Shown here: positions 12,701-24,360 of the stretch, piece after piece
Layout: the number at the start of each line of letters is the position of its first letter
Position numbering within the stretch: the first letter of the stretch is position 1
Assembly (NCBI GenBank): GCA_002286715.1
Contig: NSJX01000001.1
Span: forward strand, 2,059,262 to 2,123,261
Reading direction: 5' to 3'
Length of the DNA stretch: 64,000 nucleotides
DNA from: Dentipellis sp. KUC8613
Taxonomy: Eukaryota; Basidiomycota; Agaricomycetes; Russulales; Hericiaceae
Notes under the pieces: generated by a model
What the model was told of the DNA's origin: nothing
Seen by the model: the letters and a program-made list of their open reading frames with translations, nothing else
Database searches by the model: none
Program-made: the position numbers and the translations under genes

Positions 12701-13603
12701 CGCTTTGGCTTATCTGCGATTCCAGCGGCTCTCCGTCTTCTTCTGAGGATCACGAAGACGCTGTGACGAACGCGCTCGATCTTTCCATCACTGCCGCTCA
12801 TAATATACTAGCTACAAGTACGTTCGCCTAAAGGAAGGTTCACGGATCGATACTTAACCTGATACCTAGTTACCTCCTGGGACACCCAATATCCTCTCTC
12901 TAACACTTCGCCTCTCATTTCGGAATGCTTGTTGAATGCTGGGTATGTTCTCTGAGTCCTCACGTCTACTGATCGGATTACTTACGACTTCTCCTCATTC
13001 TTTAGCAAGACTTTTATTAAGGCCTGTGCGTAGACTCAATCCAAAAATACTTCTCAGGCAGTGACTAACCGCCCGCATGCAGCCGCCAGGAAGCCGGCCG
13101 ATGCCCAGCTCGAGTCCTGCCTGCACTTGTGCCACCACTACCTGCAGAAGATCGAGGTACGCCCCCTCCCACATATCCCCATCTTTATCCTCAACCTTTT
13201 TCAGCCCACGTGGCCGAACGCGCGTCCCGCCCTCGATCTCCTCCACCAGGAGCGAGCCGGGGACGTCCAATCCCGCGAGACACCGACAATCCGCCAGAAG
13301 CGCTCCGCGCAGGACCCCCTGGACGCGGACGCGCGCCGCATGCGCCCGATCCCCACCGCGCTGAAGCAGTCGCCGCTCCTGCACGCAGGCCCGCTCAACA
13401 TCACCAACGACCCCACGATGGCGGGCCCCAGCTACAGCAGCATCGACGTGGCGCCCCGAGACACATTCGGGTCGTATCGCTGGGAGAACGGCATGGAATA
13501 CACCTTCCCCGACCAGGGCCTCGTCTCGTTCACCGCCGGGCAGGCGGAGTGGTCTGCCGCGGGCATTGATCCTGAGGCGCTCGACTTCGTCACTGGCCTC
13601 TGA
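9745..13603 (+). CDS. Zn2Cys6 transcription factor with fungal-specific TF domain
   Basis: Nuclear DNA-binding regulator. Spliced early exons give RACDQCRRTKSKCQRFGSDD followed by GPCRGCMTAGISC, a six-Cys binuclear zinc cluster of spacing C-x2-C-x6-C-x9-C-x2-C-x6-C, then the basic linker HKRGPPKGYIHAIERRLHQ, which continues into a likely dimerisation helix. Small exons around 10042 and 10117 are needed to complete the cluster. The central part carries the fungal TF regulatory domain (YFEFVHPLFPILCKDTVLDL; LLSMFSLASRF; NCQALLLLTYCDIGTG; YSLLALIVGTILEQVY). The C-terminus (about 13207-13603) is Pro- and acid-rich with aromatic residues, like an activation region. The linker resembles the agaricomycete group often annotated as XlnR/Cat8-like, but target genes cannot be inferred. 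The stop is at 13601-13603. More than ten introns, so middle exon limits are approximate. Confidence 0.88.
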
Positions 13604-14153
13604 GCGACGGTCCGCCTCGCCCTCGCGCGGCTCGACCCGGATGAACTTACCGAGCGCGAACCCAACCCGAATCACTATTTATCGCTACGCCTGGACAGCT
13701 TCACAGGCCACCTTCCTTTACCGCTTCCCGCCGCCTTCGACTCCTTGCCCTTTATCTTTATCCATATTTCTGACTGCGAACGTTGTAGCGTTTCCGTGCA
13801 TGCTATCACTACTGTCCCGTGTTCCGTGTCCCGATCGATCACCCTGTACAGAACTGCGCCGTGTATACTTACCTATACTTATTGTTCTCGGCTGGAACAC
13901 TTACTGTAGATTCTTCTTTCGTGTACGTCCTTGCGTGTTGTTATTGTTATATACCGCTGTGTCGATACCGTTACCGCTTACCGCTTACTTTGCTATTACT
14001 TACTTTCGAGCCGTGCTGCTGACCCGTGTCGGAGGTTGCAATATATACTGTATCGTAGCCCGTTTCGTTTGTACATCTCTCGTTGAAGTTACATTCTAGG
14101 ATCGGACGGGAATATATCATTCGTGACTAAATACGAAGGACATGCATATGACA
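13604..14153. other. convergent intergenic region
   Basis: Lies between the 3' ends of the zinc-cluster gene (+) and the Myb gene (-). It is pyrimidine-rich on the plus strand and has no coding signal. Expected to hold both 3' UTRs. Confidence 0.6.
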
Positions 14154-16613
14154 TCAATCGGAATCAGAAGATGAAGAGTCGCTATCATCGGCGACGCCAA
14201 CTGGCGGGGGGACCGATGCGGCCGGTGTGGTCAAGGCAGACGGGTCGTTCAGCAGCAAGTCATCCACGTCGTCCTCGGAGTCTTCAACAGCCTCGGCGCT
14301 GACCACTCTACGCTTTCGCTTTGCGGAATCCGACGGAAGGTGCGCCTTCTTGACGAGAAGGATGTCCAAAATTTCTGCGAAAGGCACTGAGCATTAACTC
14401 TGAGAAGTGAAGAACGGAGTACAGGTCCGCGTACCAGCATGGGTCATGTCTTCGTATCCCTTGATACTCCTCTTCATTGTCAACCACCGCCTCTGCAAAG
14501 TATGGGGGCTCCACAAGTTCCAGTTTGCGTCAGGGAGCGTCTTCCAATCAATTTCGCTGTCATCTTGCACATGAAGCGAGTCGACCCTGTTACACATATC
14601 AGCTTTCAGTATCTTGAACCATGAAACGAAACACCCACTTATGAACGAGAATGAACGCGTCCTGCGGGCCCCAGCGCGGCTTCTGACCCTGGTTCTTGAC
14701 AGTCTTGCTCAGGGCGTCAGTCCTGATGAAGCGAACGTGTCAACGACTGCATCGGAATCAGCGCCGTTCATATCATTCCGCACCATTTGATACGACACTG
14801 TTGCCTGCCGCGCTTGTTGCCCATGCGCTGGCTGACCACGCCCCAGAAGACGTCGTTGTCCATGTCCTTGCCCTGATTGACAGTGATGTCGGTGACAATC
14901 TGCGTGAGCAGGTCTTCTTCCTCTTTCGTCCAGGGGCCTAGGGCACGGTGTCAGTAGGGGTTTTAACACCCGACTGTGACTGTGTCATAGATACCGAATG
15001 TTTTGGCGCTGCGATGCTCGATATGGTTCCGCCATCTATCCCGACAGTCGGAAGCCATGCGGCCAACGCGATCGCTTACTTTCTCCCACTGTTGCCCGAG
15101 TTCTAGAACAGCTCTGTGAAAGGGAGATGAATCAGGTGATAAGATTGAATGTCGGCGGAAAAAGGGACGCACTGCTGCAGAATCTCGTCCTCAGAGGGCA
15201 TCCATTTGCCCTGGGCAGAAAGCGGATGGAAGCGCCGGCGCACGTGGTGGTAGACAGCAATTATAGGCCGCAAATGAAGGGCGCTCGCTGAAATACTGTG
15301 AGCAACGACCATTGGTGACAAAGCGATACACCCACTAATCTCAGACCAGAACGAGTTATCCTTCGCCTGGGAACCCTTCGCGAAGATGACATCCTTCAGC
15401 TGATCCTCCGAGAGACCCTTTTGCTTTGAATGGTGGACCAGATGAGCCAAAGCACAGTGAAATCTGAAACACACCAACAAAGTACTTACTGTGCGGAAGT
15501 TCTCGATAGCATCCGTGAGCTGCTGTTCTTCGATGGCCGAGAACTTGCCTTTCTTGTACTCCAGTCCTATCAGATCGTCAATGTCAAACGAGTGTTGCAA
15601 CAGACGTCACACAGCCCAACACCCGACGCACCTTCCGTCCGCACCAATTCCGCGAGCTTGGACGCGCTCATCCACTTGTTCGCCAACATGTGTGCGTGCT
15701 CAGAATCGCCTCCCTCCAGATGCTGCATGTGGATATTCGTGATCCGGCGAGGCGCCTGCCGGCCATGGCCTTGTCTTCGCTGCGATGGAGCAGGCGCGGC
15801 GTGTGAGTGGGAAACTACATGCGAGCCTGGCGTTGGAGCCGAGGCGATGGCTGGCATGCCAGAGTAGGCCGGGTTCGCAGCAGCGGCGGCATCGCCCAGG
15901 GTTTTCAAGACTCCGGCTATCTTAGTGAGGTCAAAGTCCTGCAGTGCACGCGCAATGTCGTCGTTAGAGCCGTATAGGAGCTCAGGAGGCAGATTGCCGC
16001 CAGGGAAGGGGTGCGGAGGTGGCTGGGCGTGATGCTCGACAGGCGGGTTCATCGGGAAGTTCGCCATCTCCGGCGGCAGGTCGTAAGGCATGTACGGCGG
16101 CTGATGCGGGGGCGGAGCGAACATAGGGAACTGCGGCTGACCGTAGCCCATGTCAGGCTGCTGTGACATGCCAGCGGTCGCGGAGGCTGCGGATACTACA
16201 GCATTGATGAAGGCGGCTGATTGGGCCTGTGCGTCTGAAAGGCTGCCAGGGTCGACAACCTCGTCCTGCACAACCTCGCGCTGCTTGCCTTTGTCCTTCT
16301 TCTTTTTCTTCTTCTTTGTGGGCTCCTCCGACGCGTTTTCGGCGTCGTTGGACGCGGTCTCGGAAGAAATGCTGGGCTCTGCGCCAGAGGGACCCTGCTC
16401 CGGACGTGTCTTCTTCTTTTTCTTTTTCTTCTTCTCCTTGGCCTGCTCGCCTACGTCCTCGCCCTGCTCCTCCTCCCTCGCACGCTTCTTGGACTTCTTC
16501 GCGGCGCCATCCTGCATTTCGTGGTGGTTGTAGGCATTGTTCGCCTGGCCAACAGCATGCTGCAGCGCGAGCTGGATGTCCGAGGGCAGAGAGTGTTGCG
16601 TGAGCGCAGCCAT
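14154..16613 (-). CDS. Reb1/TTF1-like protein with Myb/SANT repeats
   Basis: Nuclear DNA-binding protein of the Reb1/TTF-I type, which in yeasts and animals binds rDNA terminators and acts in Pol I termination and chromatin boundaries. The single long first exon begins MAALTQHSLPSDIQLAL and has two Lys-rich tracts (nuclear localisation signals), a Pro/Tyr-rich segment, and HMLANKWMSASKLAEL. Later exons give Myb-like units: GKWMPSEDEILQQ, then QQWEKVSDRVGRMASDCRDR with WRNHIEH, then PWTKEEEDLLTQIV and NKRGRQQCRIKWTDAL. Next comes a block with WKTLPDANWNLWS and LQRRWLTMKRSI. The C-tail is acidic and Ser/Asp-rich (DDSDSSSSDSD). The stop is at 14154-14156. Family assignment rests on the Myb/SANT arrangement. 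A different fungal Myb regulator is the main alternative. Confidence 0.82.
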
Positions 16614-17030
16614 GAGGAACGCGGGACGACGAGCAGCGGGTGGAAAACTTTAGGGTCGGTCAGATTGTGGCAAGCGCTGGCCAGCCGCCGACTCACCGGC
16701 CGGCCGTTGCCGGGGCTGCCGCCCATCCACGACGCCTGCCATTTCCAGACGCGCAGCGGTGGCGCTGCTCAGCCTCGGGACACTCTCGCAACATTCTGTT
16801 CGGCACAAAGTCATCTCAGTCCAAGTGATACCGAAACTATATACACCTCGTGGTACAGTCTATATTGATGATGATGGTGCAACGTGCTACAGATGGGTAG
16901 ATGTCAAGAACATTCTCGGCGGAGCGTCCGTGTGCGGATACAAGAAATGGGTAGTGTGAACAAAGAATCTAGAGCGTGACAAGATATGTGTCGTATAACA
17001 AGAAATAATGTAAGGTATCCATGTCCTTGG
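16614..17030. other. upstream region of the Myb gene
   Basis: Non-coding as far as visible. It contains the promoter of the minus-strand Myb gene and the 3' flank of the esterase gene. Confidence 0.5.
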
Positions 17031-18089
17031 TTAGGCAATGGTAGGCTGAGAGTTCAAGAAATGGGCAATGTCCCTCGCGATGACACTGGCAAAGCGGGTC
17101 GTAGGGTGGATGTGATCAAACCAGATGCTTCCTCCCATTGTGTTCAGATCTTGCGGCCGGAAGCCATATCCTGCGGGATTATCAAGAACCCGGGTGAACG
17201 TGTCCCATGATGAGAACAGAAGGACTGTAGCGTCGCCATGCGCAGCAGCGAAGGCAGCCAGCGCCCGGCGAAGCTCTTCATTCCACATAACAAAGATGGA
17301 AGAATAGTCGTTCGATCCTGCACTGGATCCTGGGAGGAATCGGACAATCGATGCGACAGTATCTCAGCAACTCACGAATCGATGATTTGAACAATGATAG
17401 CTTACCGACGGGAGAGCGGTGCACAGGTGGGACGTCGATGAATAAGAAGTTACGGGCGCCGGCTAAATACAGCTGTTCTTGTGCACCGAATAGAGTTGCC
17501 ATGATGCCAGTAATCTCATTACGAGTGTTCGTGTATCTGCCAGGGGAGATTAGATATGGTATTTCTTACTCGAAGGCCACTCACAAGAGGCGGCAGTCGC
17601 TAATCCCAATCCAGGTAACTTGTCGAGGAGATCATAAGTTTCAGTAGGCGAATTAAAAGTATGATACCAACCGAATAAAGAATTGTGAGGGCTCCAGGCA
17701 GCCCATCTCGGCCTTCTTCCGACGGTTGGAAGGAACTGGTCGGTGATTTGTCTTGTGACACCCGGTGTGGTGTCGCCTCGCACAGCATAGTCGTAGACAA
17801 GCATGTTCGACTGTCCATGAGAGTAGGAAGTAATAAGGTGCCCCACCCAGTTTGGATAACCTGGTTCGTTGACGGGTGTTCCCGGCGTGGCGACTCCCAA
17901 AGGCTTCGACGCCGTCGGCGGGGGTGCTTGGCTATGGTATCCGACATAGCTGTACGAGTCGCCACTATGCCATGGCCGTCAGTAAAGACGACAATGACAC
18001 GTTGCAGTAATAGATACTTACAAGACGACGACATTCTTGAGCCCTGCATATCCGCGCCAGTGGCTTCCAATGCGAAACGCTGTCGACAT
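17031..18089 (-). CDS. SGNH/GDSL esterase, carbohydrate esterase family 16-like
   Basis: Hydrolase expected to remove acetyl groups from carbohydrates or similar esters. Exon 1 reads MSTAFRIGSHWRGYAGLKNV and is spliced to GDSYSYVGY, which holds the nucleophile Ser of block I. Then follow PNWVGHLITSY, YAVRGDTTPG and WAAWSPHNSLFGWY (block III Asn), and the C-terminal WFDHIHPT supplies the catalytic Asp and His. The length of roughly 300 residues fits CE16. No signal peptide is visible from this start, so an intracellular enzyme is inferred; the frame stays open upstream to 18368, but a TATA box at 18156-18163 supports the ATG at 18089. The stop is at 17031-17033. Confidence 0.85.
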
Positions 18090-18853
18090 TTTGAGTTGAT
18101 GATTAGAACCGAGAGGACGCGTTTGAATTGCGTTGGAAGTGAGGACCCGAGACCGTTTATATACCAGAGTGCAAGGCAAGGAAGCCCCGATCTCTGATAC
18201 ATTGATTTGACCTGCGCAATGAGCTGGGGCCTGCAAAATCTCTATATCATTGCGATGACCCATACCATTCCGAAACGCCCATGGCTGGCCGAACACGTAG
18301 GCACGACTCTTCGTCCTCACCGTCGAGCCACGATGGGCGCAAATGGACTGCGTCGGATTAAAGGCCAAAAGTAGAACAAGAGCATACTTGCTAGGAGGTG
18401 CTTTGGCCGCGGCGGGCTGTGAGCGGAGGCTGTGCTACTATGCATATGCCGGCCAACTTCGCTCGCACTCGTCATCTCTTCGGTCAACTTGGTAGGCGGG
18501 AGCGCCAACGTGATAGGAGGGTACATGTAAACGTTTCAGCAAAGGGGTAAGGGGGCCGCGGCGAGAAGTTAGCAGACGCGCCAGCAGGAACTAACTTAGG
18601 AACTGAGTTGAAGTTGCATTTTGCTTCGGCTCGAGATCCACCCAAGTCCACTTCCGAGACTATCCACCACGATGCTCGGTATCATAGTAATCTCAATCTG
18701 TATCACCTGCGAGAATGGCCAACATGGTTAACATATCATCGAAACCTGAAGAAGTACGCCATATCATACATGCACAAACCAAACCAGGCCACTGGCGGAG
18801 GTTCCGATTGCAAAGCATTGACCGCAAGGCTCATGGACGCCGATCTGCGGTAC
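18090..18853. other. intergenic, promoter of the esterase gene
   Basis: No convincing coding sequence. The left end carries the esterase TATA box. The right end is the 3' flank of the CCDC97-like gene. Confidence 0.5.
18156..18163 (-). promoter_or_regulatory. TATA box of the esterase gene
   Basis: The minus strand reads TATATAAA about 67 bases upstream of the chosen ATG. Confidence 0.6.
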
Positions 18854-19616
18854 CTAACCTTCTTCTTCGTCATCAAACCAGCGCTCCTCAGCATCTTGAC
18901 CGTTTCCATCCAAACTGTCATCCCAGTCCACCCTATCGTACAGGTCCGTCTAACGGGAGCTATCAGAGCCCGCGATAGATCTCGCGAAGGCATCAGGCAC
19001 CCACCTGCAATTGACCATAGATGAATCTCTCCCGTATGCGTCGTTGGAAAAGCGTCTGTGCCTCCTCTGTGGATTCAGGTTCCGCGGCATCAGGAACAGG
19101 TTCTTCGTCCTCATCCGAACTCTCGTCTTCCTCCGGAACAAACTCCTCATGCATCACCTGCTCCCTTCGGGCCATCCTGACGCGCTCGCCTTCACGTTCT
19201 TCTTCGTAATCACCGAGGAGGGCCCCGAGCTTGCCCACATGGCTCCTCACGGAACCGCCTAGGAATTCCTTTTCGACCCACTCTTTCTCTTCACGGCCCT
19301 CCTCCTGGCCACGTCGCTCACGACCCTCCCAAAGCTCAGGCCACTCCCGACGCGCTGAAACGAACTGAAGCTCGAGCGGGTCGCTATGCGCATACTTGAA
19401 ACGCCTGTTCCGTACATGTGCGATAACTGTGCGCTGTCGTGGAGTAGTCACCGCTGAAAAGCGCCTAAGAATATCTGGGGGAAGTTGAAATAGGTGTTGG
19501 TTTAGGAACTCGATCGGGGCGTCAGCGGGAGAGGGGCTGTAATCGTTGGGGAGACCAAGGAACGACAAGATTGGCTTTGCATCGAGGGCATCAGTGTGGG
19601 TGGATGGAGATGCCAT
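18854..19616 (-). CDS. CCDC97-like protein (DUF2052)
   Basis: Conserved nuclear protein family; animal CCDC97 associates with the SF3B part of the U2 snRNP. Exon 1 (about 19009-19616) begins MASPSTHTDALDAKPILSFL and includes RRFKYAHSDPLELQFVSARR, a long charged, probably helical, segment rich in Glu and Arg (WELWEGRERR-type, MARREQVMHEEFVPEEDE), and FQRRIRERFIYGQLQ. One intron (about 18947-19008) joins it to TDLYDRVDWDDSL and the acidic end RWFDDEEEG. The R-x-R-ERF-YG and YD-VDWDD pieces match the conserved C-terminal core of the family. The splicing role is transferred from animal homologues. Confidence 0.75.
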
Positions 19617-20266
19617 CGGTTTGGCGCGACCCAGCCTTCAGGCCCAGTTTCCTTGGGTACTGTCACAGAAGTTTTGATTGGCAGGATGCAGAGACTGCGG
19701 TTTCGTCAGCGCTCGATGATTCGCGCACGCGAGATCCACGTTGCAGCTCAAACAAAGTTCCAACCTTCGTGCACGGGACCAATGCGTCCGAAACAGAAAC
19801 TGCTTCGCAAGGACGGTCAGTGGCCTTCTCAAACACGCATCGCCTTGAGAACCACACCTAGAGATGGCTGGTTGAGGTAATAATCCGCAGAGACGCTGTT
19901 GACCTCGGTAGTTGCCCGCGGCACGATGAAATCAGGCCGCGAATGCAAGTCCGCGACACCCACTGGGGGCGTGGAGTTCCTGATGTGGAACAAAGCAGCG
20001 GTGCAGGGGCACAGGTGAGTCGAGATGTTGGTGGGTACCTTTGTCTATTAGCCTTCGAAGATGGCCGGGAACTACAAGAGATCAAGTTTCAGCACAAGTC
20101 CAAGAATGAAGTGACCCAGAGTGACCCTCTCTCGTGTGCCGGCCTCGGACTGCGCTCCAGACCCACGCCTGCCGCGGCCCCATCGGGCTCCGGGATCTCC
20201 GGACAGCCACTAGTTCAGTAGCCGCCCGTCTCCGCTCAGCTTGTCCATTGCCCTCCTTCAAGTCTT
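19617..20266. other. divergent intergenic region with unassigned short frames
   Basis: Lies between the CCDC97-like gene (-) and the hydrolase gene (+). Plus-strand frames at 19596-19880 and 19943-20221 are open and partly non-repetitive, but match no family I know. A small spliced gene here cannot be ruled out. Confidence 0.45.
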
Positions 20267-21933
20267 ATGAGCACTTCTCTGCACGACACACCACACGAAC
20301 CACCAAATGATACGAAACACGCGGGCCATGCCCCATCTCCTAGTCTATCGGAATCAAGTCCACACGATTCCGTAGCCCCAGATATTCTCCTTCTGATATT
20401 CATACACGGGTGAGTTTCAATTGCTGCCTCGGGATTCGTGATCCCACCAATGCCTGAAACGTTGGGGTGATGTTGTCAGGTTTAAGGGTACCGACACGAC
20501 CTTTGCACGCTTCCCCGAGCGCATGCAGCATCTGCTGACCGAGACCCTCCACAACGTCACGGTCGAGTCAATCGTCTTCCCAGCATACGAGGTCTGTTCC
20601 GCCCGCCTTTTGATGCTATCTCATAGTCGTCATATCACCACTTCATCAATAGACAAAAGGCAACCTGGTGCGCGCCTCCTATTCATCATCTCGGCCCTCA
20701 GGGCAACTTACGTCGAGATGTCACCGCGGCGGCAGGCCGAAGCCGTCGAGCGCTTCTCCGACTGGCTCACTACACTCACCGTCGAGAAGGAGGTCGCCAG
20801 CGGCGGCGGCCATGGCGCGGGCAAGGCAAAAATAGTCCTCTGCGGGCACAGGTACGACCTCGCTCTCCGTGTCCGGCTCCACTAGTCCCTGAGCTCGTAA
20901 TACCCCCGTACAGCATGGGTGGCCTCCTCGCGGCAGACTCCCTTCTCGCCTTTGCCAATACGCGTCCAGACCGCAGTGCACCCCTCTGGCCACACATCAT
21001 CGCATGTATCGCGTACGACACCCCAGTACGTACCTGCCATTGCAAGGCCCCATACCCACAGTGCTCATGGCAACTCAGTACTACGGTCTCCATCCGCACG
21101 TATTCAAGAACAGTGCCACCAAGGCGACTGAATACGTTGCGAGCGCGCAGAAGACGGCGTCTAGCCTCTGGAGCACCCTCAGCGGGCTGCAGTCTCCCAC
21201 CAAGTCCGCACCCGCGTCTGCTGCTCAGCCCGCGGGCCTCCTGTCCTCGCCATCCGCCGGCGAGACCCCTTGGTCGCGCTGGGCGCCTGCTGCGTATGCC
21301 GTCGGTGGCGCTCTGCTCGCGGGAGCTGCCGCAGGCGCGGCTTACTACCGCCGCAACGAGCTCACTCTCGTGTCCGCGAATGTGCTGGACCACATGCGCT
21401 ACGTCGGTAATCTGTGGGATCAGGACGCGCTCAGCAAGCGCGTCGAGGACGTTTTGGAAATAGAGAAGGAACATGGTGTCGTGTTCAAGACGTGCGTATC
21501 GCGCCGACCTCATACGCCCTTTGATTCCCGCCAGTCTGACCTGGGCTGATGACGCAGCTTGTACACCATCCTGCCCGCCATGCCGCCCGACTACACCCCG
21601 CGCACCTTCTGCATCCTCCCGAAGGATAAATCGCCCGAGATCAAGGCACACTTCGCCGAGGCGCGCAATGCTATGGCGGAAGACGAGGTGCAGGCGCACG
21701 TGGGCATGTTCGAGCCGTCGACGAACGACGGGTATTATCAGCTGGGACTGGCCACCGCCGACATCATACGGGACGCTCTCGCGCGCTCACGTGCAGCAGC
21801 TGTCGATACCGGCGTCGTGCATGAGGAGCAGCCTTTGCCAAGTGCAAGCTCTGCGCCAAATTCTGCGCGCGTGAAGCAAGAGGCGGAGATGATGCAGGTG
21901 AACGAGGCGGAGATGGAGGACCTGCTCCTGTAA
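20267..21933 (+). CDS. alpha/beta hydrolase (DUF676-like serine esterase) with an internal membrane segment
   Basis: Predicted lipase-like serine hydrolase. Exon 1 ends LLLIFIHG and splices to FKGTDTTFARFPERMQHLL, the oxyanion-hole region. Later exons give IVLCGHS joined to MGGLLAADSLLAF, making the nucleophile elbow G-H-S-M-G-G. After it come IIACIAYDTP and YYGLHPHVFKNSATKATEYV, then a Ser/Pro-rich linker and a Gly/Ala-rich hydrophobic helix (YAVGGALLAGAAAGAAYY), probably a membrane segment. The C-terminal part contains FCILPKDKSPEIKAHFAEAR and HVGMFEPSTNDGYYQLGLAT, where the catalytic His may lie, then ends in an acidic tail at 21933. Homologues are widespread but poorly studied in fungi. 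Substrate unknown. Exon limits around 20593-20860 are approximate. Confidence 0.8.
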
Positions 21934-23015
21934 AATTCCTGGTCCAAGTCCAAGATTCTGCGATCATGACACTCGCCTGCTGGTTTGGCTAGCTCGTGCG
22001 CATTGCAGATTGCGGATCCTCGTCGTTGCATTTTATTAGTTATCGCTATATTGTGTTGTGTGTACTAGTACCGTATCTCCCGACGCTCCAGCTGCCGCTT
22101 TATATTGCATTTCTGTATATTTGACGGGCGCGGGAGGGCTAGCGCTAAGATAAACATAGACGTGCCGACGCTCGCATGCCAGCTGCAGTGCGCGAACTCA
22201 AAACACTCACATGTACACTCCTGGTTTCTGCACCCGAATCCGCAGTCCGCGTCTGCATTCTGCAGTGCGAAGCACAAATGAAAGCTTAAATGCTAGCAGC
22301 TAGCAAGGCGGGTGGCGGCACGCGTACGCGCGCACTACCGCGACTTGCTCCAAGAAACCCGAGTCGCGGATGTCGGTCCAGACACGGACCTTGCCCAAGA
22401 CGACGTCGACTCGGACGACGACTTAGCGCATTTCATGGCTCCACCGTCGGGAGAATTTAACTGACACAGGCTATCGCCAACGCTATCCCCATGGGCATAT
22501 AGTGTACGTGCAGATAGCAGACTCGGACAGGTCACAGCGACAGTAGCACTTCCGCTATCCGTGATCAGGACCGCAGCGCGGGCGGGCGCTCGACAATGGT
22601 ACGGTTCAGACCTGGATTCAGACGACGTAGACAATTGTCTGCCAATGCTGCGTGCCCAGCATTACGGTATATTGCAGTGACACCCTGGCACCTGCCGTCT
22701 GACATCCAGGGATCTCTAGGCTGGCGGGTTCGACGGCGCTCGCCGAGTAACGAAACACTGGCACACAGTCACGAGAGCTGATTGCGAGGCTAGTTGAAGA
22801 GACCCTGGCAAACCCCTCGACAAGCGACTACATCGGCTGCTGTTCTGCCAGCTCCTCCGTGCAGGTGAGCTGATAACTGCGTCAGTATAGGCATTGCGCT
22901 AACGCGATCCTCATAGCGGCACGTCAGCGGCCTTGGCCAGTCTAGTTCGATTTTCGAGCGTCGCTGACGCCGGCATATCTGCACGTCTACGTTCGCCGCG
23001 AGTCCTGAGGCGACG
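21934..23015. other. intergenic with possible decayed coding fragments
   Basis: Two short acidic frames stand out on the plus strand: about 22313-22462 (DDVDSDDDLAHFM, ending in a stop) and about 22594-22679 (GSDLDSDDVDNC). They could be relics of a lost gene or element. No family recognised. Confidence 0.4.
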
Positions 23016-24360
23016 ATGGCTGGTCTCGAAGTGTCTCCTGGGCCACAATGCATGGAGGTCGCCCATGTCAATCTCATGATCACATCGCTGCCACTGCCGG
23101 TCCAGGCCTCGCAGTCGCGCGAGCCCCCATCTTCCACACCTCCGACCAGCGATACCTCTTCCCCCTTGCAAAGCGTCATATTAAAGAGGTTGCTAACTCA
23201 GCCGTACGAAGACCTGCGCACGCTCGACCTAAAGACGCTCTACTCCGACCCTATCCGAGTCACAGACGACGTCGTCCAGGGCATCATCTCCGTCGCGCCC
23301 CGCATACGCGATCTCAACCTCTACCACTGCACAAAGCTCACAGACCGCGCGGTCGACAGTATCTGCAAGCTCGGGAAGCATCTCCACCACTTGCAGCTGG
23401 GGCGCGCACGGGAGATCACCGACGCGTCCATCACGGCGCTCGCGCTCAGCTGTCCGCGGCTACGCTGGCTCGACCTCGAGGGTACGTGCTGCCCTCTGAC
23501 ACTATCTACCATCCCGCAAATCTCAATCCCAACACCCATCTAGAATGCCTGGAGCTGACAGATGTGTCCGTCTGTGCGCTCGCAAACCTGAGCAAGCTGC
23601 ACCGTCTCGGGCTCGTGCGCGTCCCGAACCTCACCGACGAGGCCGTGTACACGCTCGCCGAGCGCTGCGGCACGCTCAGGCGCGTGTACCTATCCTACTG
23701 CGTCATGGTGTCCGTCCGGGCGGTGCACGTGCTGCTGCAGAGGCTGCCCAAGCTGGAATGCCTCGCGCTGAGCGGCGTCCCCGCCTTCCGCAGCTGGGGG
23801 TTGCGCAAGCTTTCTCGAGAGTTGCCTCCCGTGAGTAGCTTCATGGCATGTCCTCTGCAGACCTGAGGCTGAGATTTTCTATTCGATTGACGCAGTATTA
23901 CAACAAGTTGGGGCGCGAGCGGTCCTGCGTGTACACTAAAGATTGTATAGAGCAGCTCCGCCAGCATCTCACGGGGCTCTTCAATGGCGTCGCGTGGGTG
24001 CTCTATGGCGTGCACGAGCATGGGAGACAGAGCGACGACGAAGAGCTCAGCATAAGTTCTGATCTAGACGACGAGTGCGACATCGAGGACGCGGATACCA
24101 TCGACAATCCCACAACATCGGAGTGCGCCGAATCCACACCTCTCCTCGGGTCGCGGTTCGTCTCCGTCTCGCAGCACGCGCCGCCTTCCATGGGGGAGCA
24201 TACAGCCGCCTGCGGATTGACGGCGCTGTGTCTGCACGTCTCTTCTGCCACCGACGAGAAAGGTGGGCCGGAGAAAAGGTCCTCATGGAGAGCCATCTCC
24301 AGGGCAGCTCACAAGTCCAGCGATGGGCTTCGAGGGCTCGTTTGTATCTTCAAATCTTGA
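23016..24360 (+). CDS. partial GRR1 paralogue: LRR region without F-box
   Basis: Leucine-rich-repeat protein, clearly a copy of the C-terminal half of GRR1 on the opposite strand. Shared blocks are QSREPPSS, IISVAPRIR, ICKLGKHLHHLQLG against ICRLGKHLHYLHLG, RLGLVRVPNLTDEAVYTLAE against RIGLVRVSNLTDEAIYALGD, and the C-terminal region after the LRRs. The two introns sit at the same places as in GRR1 (after the RLRWLDLE block and after RKLSRELPP), so the copy arose from genomic DNA. The F-box and first LRRs are absent; upstream DNA does not resemble GRR1. The tail after the LRRs is acidic and Ser-rich and unlike GRR1's. The start is the first ATG in frame. It may be a functional decoy adaptor or a decaying gene; the frame is intact. 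Confidence 0.75.

Noticed and set aside
20776..21699. 307-codon minus-strand frame
   Set aside because: Opposes the hydrolase exons that carry the GHSMGG nucleophile elbow; its composition is Arg/Gly-rich shadow.
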